A DNA stretch of 64,000 bases from Pontibacter actiniarum (GTDB lineage: Bacteria > Bacteroidota > Bacteroidia > Cytophagales > Hymenobacteraceae): assembly GCF_003585765.1 (NCBI RefSeq), contig NZ_CP021235.1, positions 1,984,001 through 2,048,000 on the forward strand. The letters run 5' to 3'. Every line of letters begins with the position of its first letter. Positions within the stretch are counted from its first letter, which is position 1. Positions 33,947-42,151 of the stretch are shown piece after piece. The notes beneath the pieces are model-generated. The model was not told the origin of the DNA, did no database searches, and was given only the letters and a program-made list of their open reading frames with translations. The translations under genes and the position numbers were made by a program.

Positions 33947-35305
33947 TTAATAGCGGTTGTGCACTTCCGTCATAATGCGCACCATTTCATCGCGGATGGC
34001 GGAGGTAGGCACGGCATAGTTGTTATTCATAAAGCTGAAGAGCAGCATTTTCCCACTCTTTGTAAGGATGTAGCCGCTCTGGTTGTGCACATGCGACAGG
34101 GTGCCGGACTTGCCGAACACGTAGGGCACATCGGCCTTGTAGATGTTACGGAAAGTACCCGGGCGGCCGCCGGTGGCCAGCATAGGCAACAGCTCCTCCT
34201 GCGGGCGCTCCTGCAGGAGCTTCTGCAGCAGTGCGATGATGCTCCGTGGCGTAAACATGTTCATGCTGGAGAGCCCGGAGCCGTCAACCCACACGGGCTC
34301 ATCCGGCAGATCGCTCAGGTAGGTGCGCTTCATGTACTGGATCGCTCGCTCTACAGAAAGCGTGTCGGAGATGGTGCCGGAGGCCAGCGCCATGAGCTGC
34401 TCGGCCAGCAGGTTGTCGCTTACCTGCAGCATGCGCTTAAACACCGTGTCGGCAGGCAAGCCGTAAAGCACTTTTCCGTTTTCCGGCACATCCGTCTTCA
34501 GCCACTCCACCGGGCGGTTTAGCGTATCGGCCAGTAAAGCAACCACGGTGGCCGGTGACGTGATAAAAGGCACCTCGGTGGAGAACCTGGCCGCCGCCTG
34601 CTTGGGGTAATAGGTAATGCTGTTATTGCGCCAGCCTCGCACAAAGGTGTCTCCGTTGGGGGCGTCTGCCGAGTCTGCACTTACCTGGGCCTTAAAATAG
34701 CCGGGCGTGGTAGAGTAGGCTGGCTTCCCCTCCTCCCGCAAAAACTTCACGATGTTTCCATGCACCGGAAAAACGTTGCGCTCCGGCTGGTAGTAATAGT
34801 TGTAGTCGTCCCAGCCCCAGTTACTGGCATAAGGCGTGCTGGCGAAGGGGGCATCTATATAGTATAGCTTTTTCTCGGGGCGGTTCTTCAGAAAGTCATA
34901 GGCGATGGTGTTCTTCAGGTCCATGTGCGTGAAGGTGGGGTCGCCGGTGCCCCAGAAAATAAGAGAGTCGCCACGGCTAACGTACTTCAGCGCCGGGATA
35001 GAATCGCCCAGCATCTTAAGCCCTGCATAAAAGGTAAAGAGCTTGGTGTTGGAGGCCGGCACAAAGTATTTATCGGCGTTGTGCTCCACCACCATCTCGT
35101 TCAGCTCCGGGTCATAGAGCGCAAAGCCCACAAAGCTCTGCCGCAGCACCTCTGAGTTGGCCACCTCGCGCTTTATCTCCGCCGGCCCGAAGCGCTCCGG
35201 CTCTACCGATGACACGGCAGGCACTTTGTTGGCACTACTGCAGGCCAGCGTGAAAAGCAAACAGGACAGCATCGCCCATCTGTAAAGCGGTTTGGTCAGG
35301 TGCAT
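33947..35305 (-). CDS. dacB: D-alanyl-D-alanine carboxypeptidase/endopeptidase (PBP4, S13), lipoprotein
   Basis: A 452-residue peptidase of family S13. The lipobox FTLAC (Cys22) suggests membrane anchoring. The active-site motif SNTK is at 85-88 (FVPASNTKLF), the SxN motif SDNLLAEQL near 295, and KSGT in GKSGTLSHV near 400 in place of the commoner KTG. It trims D-Ala from stem peptides or cuts 4-3 cross-links in the periplasm. A gap of 144 bases separates it from the epimerase, so the genes may share a transcript. The large insertion typical of PBP4 (about 95-260) is present. Confidence 0.91.
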   Translation of the reverse strand: MHLTKPLYRWAMLSCLLFTLACSSANKVPAVSSVEPERFGPAEIKREVANSEVLRQSFVGFALYDPELNEMVVEHNADKYFVPASNTKLFTFYAGLKMLGDSIPALKYVSRGDSLIFWGTGDPTFTHMDLKNTIAYDFLKNRPEKKLYYIDAPFASTPYASNWGWDDYNYYYQPERNVFPVHGNIVKFLREEGKPAYSTTPGYFKAQVSADSADAPNGDTFVRGWRNNSITYYPKQAAARFSTEVPFITSPATVVALLADTLNRPVEWLKTDVPENGKVLYGLPADTVFKRMLQVSDNLLAEQLMALASGTISDTLSVERAIQYMKRTYLSDLPDEPVWVDGSGLSSMNMFTPRSIIALLQKLLQERPQEELLPMLATGGRPGTFRNIYKADVPYVFGKSGTLSHVHNQSGYILTKSGKMLLFSFMNNNYAVPTSAIRDEMVRIMTEVHNRY

Positions 35306-35651
35306 AAGGTGTGATGCGTTAAGTTGAGGACTTTAAGTACGTAAAAAGTGATATATATTCAAAGTCTTTGTTACAACCTCTTTATAATACCGCCCCTCTC
35401 CCCCTGCCAACGCAGTAAATCATACCTCCGGAAACCATAAAACCATAAGACTGCACAAGTAGCTATAAAAAAGACATTTAGCAGAAACCATACTTTACTG
35501 GCTCCTACACCAGCAGTATCGGCAGTTAAACAGCGATTGGATTGGCGTAATTACATCAAAATGTTGCCACAGGATAAATAAAGGTTTTCTATATACATCT
35601 ATATCACTATATTAGAAATCACAAGTCTAACATTTATCTAACCTAACCCTT
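35306..35651. other. Divergent promoter region between dacB and susC
   Basis: 346 bases without a gene. It should hold the dacB promoter (minus) and the SusC/SusD promoter (plus). It is AT-rich next to susC. I could not identify a full -33/-7 pair for either gene. No FecI/FecR-type sigma and anti-sigma genes are present, so the uptake locus is not under the usual ECF pair in this window. Confidence 0.5.
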
Positions 35652-38600
35652 ATGAGAAAAACCTACTTAACCACTCTTTTACTGCTTTTGGTATGTTGGT
35701 GCGGCACCGCCTTTGCCCAGCAACTAACCGTGAGCGGTACGGTAACAGGGGCCGAAGACAACTTTCCCTTGCCAGGGGTCAGTGTCATTGTGAAAGGCAC
35801 TACCACCGGTGTATCGACCAACGCAGACGGCTCATACCAGATCAACGTGCCCAACCAAAAAGCTGTCCTGCTTTTCCGTTTCCTGGGGTATGAGACCAAG
35901 GAAGTGCAGGTGGGCAACCAGGCGGTACTGAACGTACAGCTCGGCGCCGACAACCAGCAGCTAAAGGAAGTAGTTGTCACGGCGCTGGGCATTACCCGCG
36001 AAGAGCGCTCCCTGGGTTACTCCACCCAGCAGGTAGACGGCGAGAACCTCACACTAACAAAGGAGCAGAACGTTTTAGGCTCACTGGCCGGCCGCGTTGC
36101 CGGTGTGCAGGTGTCGGGCTCTTCCGGCGCAAGTATGGGCGGAACACAGCGCATCAAAATCCGCGGTGTAAACACGCTGTCTGGCAACGACCAGCCGTTG
36201 ATCGTGATAGACGGTACGCCTATGGCCAACACCAACTTCGCCGAAAGAAGCGGCCAGGACTACGGCAACGCGATCCAGGACATCAACCCGGATGACATAG
36301 AATCTGTGAACGTGCTAAAAGGCCCGGCTGCCTCCGCCCTGTACGGTCTGCGCGGCCAGCACGGTGTTATCATGATTACGACGAAAAAAGGCGCCCAGGG
36401 CAAAGTGCGCGTCGAGTACAGCGGGGCTTACTCCGTAGAGAAAGCCGGTAACTTTATGCCCCTCCAGAACACGTACGGGGGAGGTAGCACGCAAAAGTTC
36501 AGCACGCTGGAAAACGGCGACCCTTACGTAAACCAGGGCGCGGATGAAAGCTGGGGGCCAAGAATGGACGGCCAGCTGGTAAGGCAGTTTTACAGCTTCT
36601 ACCCCGCAGACCCGGACTACGGCAAGCTAACGCCCTTCGTACCGCATCCGGACAACATCAAAGACTTCTATGAGCTGGGGCACACCTTTAACAACAACAT
36701 CGCTGTTAGCGGCGGCGGCGCTAACTCCACGTTCAGGCTAAGCTTTAACAACACCAGCATCGAAGGCGTGACGCCAAACACCTGGCTAGACCGCAGCAAC
36801 CTGGGCTTTAACGGCGCCATGGACGTATCTAAAAAGATAAAGGTATCCACCAGCCTTAACTACGCTTACAACCAGGCGCAGCGCCCGGGCCAGGGCTACG
36901 ACAACGGCGCCACATACCTGACGCAGTGGTTCCAGCGCAGCGTAGACATGGAGCGGCTGAAAAACTACAAGTATGACGACGGCTCGTTCCTGCACTGGAA
37001 CATCGACAACCCCAATGGCGCAGGCGTTGTCAGCGACCTAGAGCCATTGTACTGGAACAACCCGTACTTTGAGGCGTACGAAAACTACTCGCAGGACAAG
37101 CGTGACCGCTTCTTCGGGAACGTAGGCCTGACCTATGAGGTAATGGACGGCCTAAAGCTGAGCGGTTTTGCGCGCAGCGACATGTTCACGCAGAATATCG
37201 ACACCCGCTCTGCCCGTGGTGGCCGCAGCCTGCAGGACTTCTCCATTGGCAAGTACCAGAACCGCGAAATGAACTATGAGTTCATGGGCCAGTACACCAA
37301 GTATTGGGGCGAGCTGTCCTTAAACGCGAACGTGGGCGCAAACTTGTTGCAGCAGGAGTACTCGTACCTGTACCAGTCGGCGGAGGGGGGCTTATCCACG
37401 CCGAACTTCTTCAACATCGCAGCCTCCATCGACCGCCCCGAAGTTTCTTCCTACCTGCGCGAGAAAGAGGTAAAGAGCGTGTACGGCATGGTGTCGCTCG
37501 GCTACAAAGACACGTGGTTTCTGGATGCCAGCTTGCGTAACGACAACTCCTCTACCTTACCAGAGGACAACAACTCCTACTGGTACCCGTCTATCTCGGG
37601 TAGTGCCGTGTTTAGCGAGCTGGTCGCCTGGAGCCCGTTAAGCTTTGGCAAGGTTCGGGTAAGCTATGCCCAGGCAGGCTCAGACCTGGAGCCCTACCAG
37701 ACATCGTTTAACTACGCCATCGGCAACACCTATTCCGATGAAGAGCGGACCATTAACACGCTCTACATTCCAGACAAGCTGAACAACCCGCTGATCAAGC
37801 CTTCTTTCAGCCACTCTTTTGAAACCGGCCTGGACCTGAAATTCCTGCAGGACCGCATCGGCATGAACTTCACCTGGTATCAGCAGCGTAACCGCAACCA
37901 GATCCTGACCCTGCCGGTGTCGGGCGCCAGCGGCTATGCTTCCACCGTGATTAACGCCGGCCTTATCGAGAACAAAGGCTATGAGGTTGCGCTGAACGCC
38001 GTTCCTGTAGCCGGTAAGTTCACGTGGGACCTGGGCGTGAACTTCAGCCGCAACAAGAGCATGATAAAGGAGCTCTACAGCGACGGCACAATGGAGATCA
38101 ATAACTACCAGATTGCAAGCAACACCTATTCGAGGGTAACGGTGAGTGTAAACGCCACGGAGGGCCAGCCTTACGGTACACTGATCGGGCAGGCTTATAT
38201 GCGCGACCCTGACACCGGGAAGATTTTACTCGATGCGCAAAGCCTGCCCTTGTATGAGCCTAACCACAACTTCGGCAGCGTGCTTCCAGACTATACGGGC
38301 GGCGTTACAAACAACTTCAGCTACGGCCCGCTCAGCCTGAGCGCCCTGGTTGATTTCCAGATCGGCGGGCAGTTCTTTAGCTGGTCCCGCATGCTGGCCG
38401 TGAAAACGGGGCAGGCTGTGGAAACCGCTGCCATGAACGACCGTGGGAAAAACGTGCGCGACCCGCTGTCTGAAGGTGGTGGTGTTAAAGTAACTGGTAT
38501 CTACGGCCCGGGCACCATCATCGACGGGGAAGACGTGAGCGGCAAAGAGGTAAGCACCTATGTTGACGCCAAGTCATACTTCAGAACAAAGCTGGGGACA

Positions 38601-38876
38601 CAGGTGTATGAAGAGTGGCTGTACGACGCCTCTTACGTAAAGCTCCGTGAGCTACGCCTGGGGTACACCCTGGGCAGCAACCTGCTCAGCAAGCTGCCTT
38701 TCTCTTCGGTTAACATCGGCCTTGTTTCCCGCAACCCATTCATGATTTGGCAGAAAGCCCCTAAAGGCCTTAACCCGTCCGAGCTGGCTAACGGCAGCGA
38801 GCCAATCTCGTGGCTCGAGACAGGGCAGCTCGTAAGCGTGCGCTCCTTTGGCCTGAGCCTGAATGTTACCCTATAA
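35652..38876 (+). CDS. SusC/RagA family TonB-linked outer-membrane transporter
   Basis: A 1074-residue TonB-dependent transporter. Signal peptide at 1-22 (ending AFAQ), then a carboxypeptidase-D-like domain VSGTVTGAEDNFPLPGVSVI near 27-46, then the SusC plug: KEVVVTALGITREERSLGYS near 105-125, IKIRGVNTLSGNDQPLIVID near 168-187 and DIESVNVLKGPAASALYGLR near 210-230. The rest is a 22-strand barrel with the C-terminal FGLSLNVTL. It imports a glycan or peptide fragment in partnership with the SusD-like lipoprotein 13 bases downstream. No glycosidase is in the same transcript; the nearby ROK/NagB pair hints at amino sugars, but this is inference. Confidence 0.95.
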   Translation: MRKTYLTTLLLLLVCWCGTAFAQQLTVSGTVTGAEDNFPLPGVSVIVKGTTTGVSTNADGSYQINVPNQKAVLLFRFLGYETKEVQVGNQAVLNVQLGADNQQLKEVVVTALGITREERSLGYSTQQVDGENLTLTKEQNVLGSLAGRVAGVQVSGSSGASMGGTQRIKIRGVNTLSGNDQPLIVIDGTPMANTNFAERSGQDYGNAIQDINPDDIESVNVLKGPAASALYGLRGQHGVIMITTKKGAQGKVRVEYSGAYSVEKAGNFMPLQNTYGGGSTQKFSTLENGDPYVNQGADESWGPRMDGQLVRQFYSFYPADPDYGKLTPFVPHPDNIKDFYELGHTFNNNIAVSGGGANSTFRLSFNNTSIEGVTPNTWLDRSNLGFNGAMDVSKKIKVSTSLNYAYNQAQRPGQGYDNGATYLTQWFQRSVDMERLKNYKYDDGSFLHWNIDNPNGAGVVSDLEPLYWNNPYFEAYENYSQDKRDRFFGNVGLTYEVMDGLKLSGFARSDMFTQNIDTRSARGGRSLQDFSIGKYQNREMNYEFMGQYTKYWGELSLNANVGANLLQQEYSYLYQSAEGGLSTPNFFNIAASIDRPEVSSYLREKEVKSVYGMVSLGYKDTWFLDASLRNDNSSTLPEDNNSYWYPSISGSAVFSELVAWSPLSFGKVRVSYAQAGSDLEPYQTSFNYAIGNTYSDEERTINTLYIPDKLNNPLIKPSFSHSFETGLDLKFLQDRIGMNFTWYQQRNRNQILTLPVSGASGYASTVINAGLIENKGYEVALNAVPVAGKFTWDLGVNFSRNKSMIKELYSDGTMEINNYQIASNTYSRVTVSVNATEGQPYGTLIGQAYMRDPDTGKILLDAQSLPLYEPNHNFGSVLPDYTGGVTNNFSYGPLSLSALVDFQIGGQFFSWSRMLAVKTGQAVETAAMNDRGKNVRDPLSEGGGVKVTGIYGPGTIIDGEDVSGKEVSTYVDAKSYFRTKLGTQVYEEWLYDASYVKLRELRLGYTLGSNLLSKLPFSSVNIGLVSRNPFMIWQKAPKGLNPSELANGSEPISWLETGQLVSVRSFGLSLNVTL

Positions 38877-38889
38877 TTATAGAACGACA

Positions 38890-40308
38890 ATGAAGAAACT
38901 GATCATATTTGCACTAGCCTGCTTCGCCTTTACCGGCTGTAATAAGTTTGATGAGGAGCTAAGCGTTAACCCGAACCAGCCGAGTGAGGCTTCCAACACG
39001 CAGTTGCTTGCCAACTCCATGATGTACCTGCCGGGAACCAGCTCCAGCCCCTACGGGCCGCTCTATGCGCAGCACCTGTCAGAGACAGAGTACACCGACG
39101 CCTCGCGCTATAACTCCGTCTACTTTAACTTCTATAACTACTATACCGGCCCGCTGATGAACATCGAGTCGGTGCTTGCGTCCAATGAGCTGGATGTGAG
39201 CGAGGGGCCTGTACCAAACCAGCTGGCGATGGCCAAGGTACTCAAATCGTACTTCTTCTGGCACATGACAGACAGGTGGGGCCCCCTTCCGTATGAACAG
39301 GCGTTGCAGGGCAAAGAGAACTTCACCCCTGCTTACAATAGCCAGGAGACCATCTACAACGCGTTGTTTACCCTGCTGGACGAGGCAAACGCCGAGATGG
39401 TGCCGGGCGTGGTTGATAACGACATTATGTACTCCGGAAACCCGGATAAGTGGCGCAAGCTGGCGAATACCATCCACCTGTTGATGGCGTTGCGCCTTTC
39501 TGAGGTAGCTCCTGACAAAGCCAAAGCGGAGTTTAACAAAGCGCTGGAAGGGGGCATCATGACCTCTAATGCGGATAACTTCGTTTACCCGCACCTTTCA
39601 AACACGGATAACCAGAACTACTGGTACGAGGTGTTTGAGGTTCTGAACCGTAAGTGGTATGCGGTCAGCAAGCCTTTGGTGGACTACATGAAGCCGCTGG
39701 GCGACCCGCGCCTGGGCACCTTCGCGGAGCCTAACAGCCAGGGCGAGTACGTGGGCCTGAAGTACGGCCTGCCCGGAGATGTAGCCAACACCGGCGAATA
39801 CAGTAAAAAGAACATCTCTATGCTGGGGGAAAGCCTCCGCCAGCAAAACTCCCCTGTTTACCTGGTAACCTATGCCCAGGGGCTCTTTGCCCTGGCTGAG
39901 GCTGCAAAGCGCGGCTGGATTGCAGGTGGCGACGCTGTGGCAGAGAACTACTACAACATGGCTATCGAAGCATCTGTGCAGCAGTGGAACAATGGTGAGG
40001 TAACAGGCCTGGAGGAAATGATGCAGCAGCCGGAGGTAGCCTACGACCCTGCCCGCGCAATGGAGCAGATCGGTTACCAGCGCTGGGTGCACCTGTTCAT
40101 GAACGGTTACGAAGCCTGGGCGGAGTGGCGCAGAACAGGTTATCCGGCCCTGGAGGCCCCGGAAGATAACGCTGGCCGTGCCATCCCGCTTCGCGAAGCT
40201 TACCCAAGCCAGGAGGCACAAAACAACAGCCAGAACTACAAAGAGGCGGTTCAGGCTGCCTTCAACGGTCAGGACGACCTCTACGGACGCCTGTGGTGGG
40301 ACAAATAG
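38890..40308 (+). CDS. SusD/RagB-like surface lipoprotein (SusD-like_2 type)
   Basis: A 472-residue lipoprotein starting at ATG 38890, 13 bases after the SusC stop. The lipobox is FTGC with Cys18, followed by NKFDEELSVNPNQPSEASNT, the start typical of the SusD-like_2 group. TPR-like helical blocks include LAMAKVLKSYFFWHMTDRWG and RWVHLFMNGYEAWAEWRRTG near the C-terminus. It captures the substrate at the cell surface and closes over the SusC barrel. The short spacing shows co-transcription. A terminator follows 22 bases after the stop, so this is a two-gene operon. Confidence 0.94.
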   Translation: MKKLIIFALACFAFTGCNKFDEELSVNPNQPSEASNTQLLANSMMYLPGTSSSPYGPLYAQHLSETEYTDASRYNSVYFNFYNYYTGPLMNIESVLASNELDVSEGPVPNQLAMAKVLKSYFFWHMTDRWGPLPYEQALQGKENFTPAYNSQETIYNALFTLLDEANAEMVPGVVDNDIMYSGNPDKWRKLANTIHLLMALRLSEVAPDKAKAEFNKALEGGIMTSNADNFVYPHLSNTDNQNYWYEVFEVLNRKWYAVSKPLVDYMKPLGDPRLGTFAEPNSQGEYVGLKYGLPGDVANTGEYSKKNISMLGESLRQQNSPVYLVTYAQGLFALAEAAKRGWIAGGDAVAENYYNMAIEASVQQWNNGEVTGLEEMMQQPEVAYDPARAMEQIGYQRWVHLFMNGYEAWAEWRRTGYPALEAPEDNAGRAIPLREAYPSQEAQNNSQNYKEAVQAAFNGQDDLYGRLWWDK

Positions 40309-40329
40309 CCGAGATCTAACTTGACAAGC

Positions 40330-40363
40330 AAAGCCGCTCTTACGCTGTAAGAGCGGCTTTTTT
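40330..40363 (+). terminator. Rho-independent terminator of the susCD operon
   Basis: Perfect 13- to 14-bp stem (AAGCCGCTCTTAC with GTAAGAGCGGCTT) with a 3-base loop and a six-T tail, 22 bases past the SusD stop codon. Confidence 0.92.
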
Positions 40364-40809
40364 ATTTAGTGGTATATTAATGCCTGCTTGCTTACACAGC
40401 TCTAGCTGCCATTTGGCCTAGTGGGTTTCTCCGCCGCCCCTGCCCCTCCATGGCTCGCAGATAGCAGGTCAGGCTGGCAAAGCTGTCCGTACTTGATACC
40501 CCTGAGACATCAGCAGGCAGGCTAAAAGACACTCCACACAGCGGCACTGAAAGCTTTACCCCTTACAGGCTGCTCCAAACGCTCCCCCTGAGCAAGCCTG
40601 GCGTGCCGGTGGGGCAGCGGACTAACACAGCGTACCAGGAGCAGACGGAAAAGCTATTCCATAGGCTGTAGTGTAAATGCTGCAGACTTTTCAGATGCTG
40701 TGGCTCCACTACAGCTGCAGTAACACCAAAAAAAATGCTTACCGGCACACCTTTTGCACAAACACGATGTTAACACGCAGACTTAAATAAAAAATTTTAA
40801 AGAAGTTTA
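40364..40809. other. Long non-coding stretch upstream of the ROK gene
   Basis: About 450 bases with only short frames of no family character. The first 330 bases are GC-rich and the last 120 AT-rich. There may be a decayed gene, but I cannot recognise one. Confidence 0.45.
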
Positions 40810-40821
40810 TTGGTTAACCAA
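40810..40821. promoter_or_regulatory. Candidate ROK operator palindrome
   Basis: TTGGTTAACCAA is a perfect 12-base palindrome in AT-rich DNA, 42 bases before the ROK start codon. ROK repressors bind symmetric sites near their own promoters, so auto-control of the ROK-nagB operon is plausible. I saw only this copy in the window. Confidence 0.45.
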
Positions 40822-40863
40822 AACTTTTTACTCAAATTGCCACTATAGAATGAGACCTAGTGC

Positions 40864-42114
40864 ATGAGCACCTTAACATCACATACCGATTATCTGGAGA
40901 GCCTCAACAACGTTGAGAAGAAGAAGTTTTTACAGAAGGTAAAGATAATCAGACACCTGTACGTAAAAGGTGTCCGCACCAATGCCGATATTTGCTCTCG
41001 CTTCAACATCAGCTCCCCAACTTCAATGGGATTATTAGGTGAGCTTATCTCTGAGGGGCTGGTGGAGAAGCAGGGGCTCGGCAAATCGGTAGGCGGACGC
41101 AAGCCGGACCTGTACGGGCTGCGCAATAACTCTCTTTTCGTGCTTAGCATCGAAATGGACCGCTTTAGCACCCGCATGGTGATCGTGGATAACAACAACA
41201 ACCAAATCACACCTGTTCGCACCTATGCCTACACGTTACCCGAGGACCTGAGCGGCCTGAACGAGCTTTGCACCCGAGTGGAAGAGCACATCGCCACGTC
41301 AGGCATCGACCCGAAGAAACTAGTGGGCATCGGCATCAGCATGCCGGGCCTGGTGGCGGGGAAAGAAGGCAACAACCACACCTACCTGAGAACCGACCTA
41401 TTAGAGGAATCATTACAGGAGCTGCTGAGCCAGAAACTCGGTAAGCCTGTGTTTATACAGAACGACGTAAAGAGCGCTGCCCTGGCGGAGCTACGTTTTG
41501 GCGAGGCGAAGGGAAAGCAGGACGTGCTGGTACTCTCCATGGACTGGGGTATCGGTACGGGCGTGATTATGGACGGTAAGCTGCGCGGCGGCACCTCAGG
41601 CTTTGCCGGAGAGTTCGGGCACATTCCGCTGATAGAAGACGGTAGCCTGTGCCACTGCGGAAAGCGCGGCTGCCTTGAGACGGTGGCCTCCGGGGTGTCC
41701 CTTACAAGTATAGCCCGCCAGAGAATCAAGGAGGGGCAGAAATCGCTGCTGAGCAAGCTGCCCGATGAGGAACTGGACGAGCTGGAGCCGCAGACCCTGA
41801 TAGACGCCGCCCACAACGGCGACCAGTTCGCCATCAACATGCTGTCAGAAACCGGCAAGCACCTGGGCAAAGGCATCGCCATACTTATCCAGCTGTTTAA
41901 CCCGGAGCTTATTATACTTGGCGGGAAAATAGCCGAAGCCAAGCAGTTTATCACCACACCCATCCAACAGGCCATCAACACCTATTGCATGGCGCAGCTG
42001 CGCGAATCCACCAGCATAGCGCTGTCCACACTCGGGCAGAGCGCCAGCATGCTGGGAGCCGCGGCTACGGTGCTGGAGAACATCCTGGAGCAGCAGTTGG
42101 AGCAGGCCAGGTAA
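40864..42114 (+). CDS. ROK family transcriptional regulator (NagC/XylR type)
   Basis: A 416-residue regulator. The N-terminal winged helix-turn-helix is at about 30-75 (NADICSRFNISSPTSMGLLG then ELISEGLVEKQG). The ROK sugar-binding domain has GIGISMPGLVAG near 160, IQNDVKSAALAEL near 200, DWGIGTGVIMDGKLRGG near 225-242, GFAGEFGHIPL and the zinc-binding CHCGKRGCLE near 262-271. It most likely senses an amino-sugar phosphate, since nagB-deacetylase begins 37 bases downstream on the same strand. Ligand identity is inferred from context only. A palindromic site lies 42 bases upstream. Confidence 0.92.
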   Translation: MSTLTSHTDYLESLNNVEKKKFLQKVKIIRHLYVKGVRTNADICSRFNISSPTSMGLLGELISEGLVEKQGLGKSVGGRKPDLYGLRNNSLFVLSIEMDRFSTRMVIVDNNNNQITPVRTYAYTLPEDLSGLNELCTRVEEHIATSGIDPKKLVGIGISMPGLVAGKEGNNHTYLRTDLLEESLQELLSQKLGKPVFIQNDVKSAALAELRFGEAKGKQDVLVLSMDWGIGTGVIMDGKLRGGTSGFAGEFGHIPLIEDGSLCHCGKRGCLETVASGVSLTSIARQRIKEGQKSLLSKLPDEELDELEPQTLIDAAHNGDQFAINMLSETGKHLGKGIAILIQLFNPELIILGGKIAEAKQFITTPIQQAINTYCMAQLRESTSIALSTLGQSASMLGAAATVLENILEQQLEQAR

Positions 42115-42151
42115 AGACGATTAACTCAGAAAAGACAAAGAATATAGCACG

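Noticed and set aside
40563..40748. 61-residue minus-strand frame upstream of the ROK gene
   Set aside because: No hydrophobic or domain pattern, no promoter and no neighbour link; regarded as chance.
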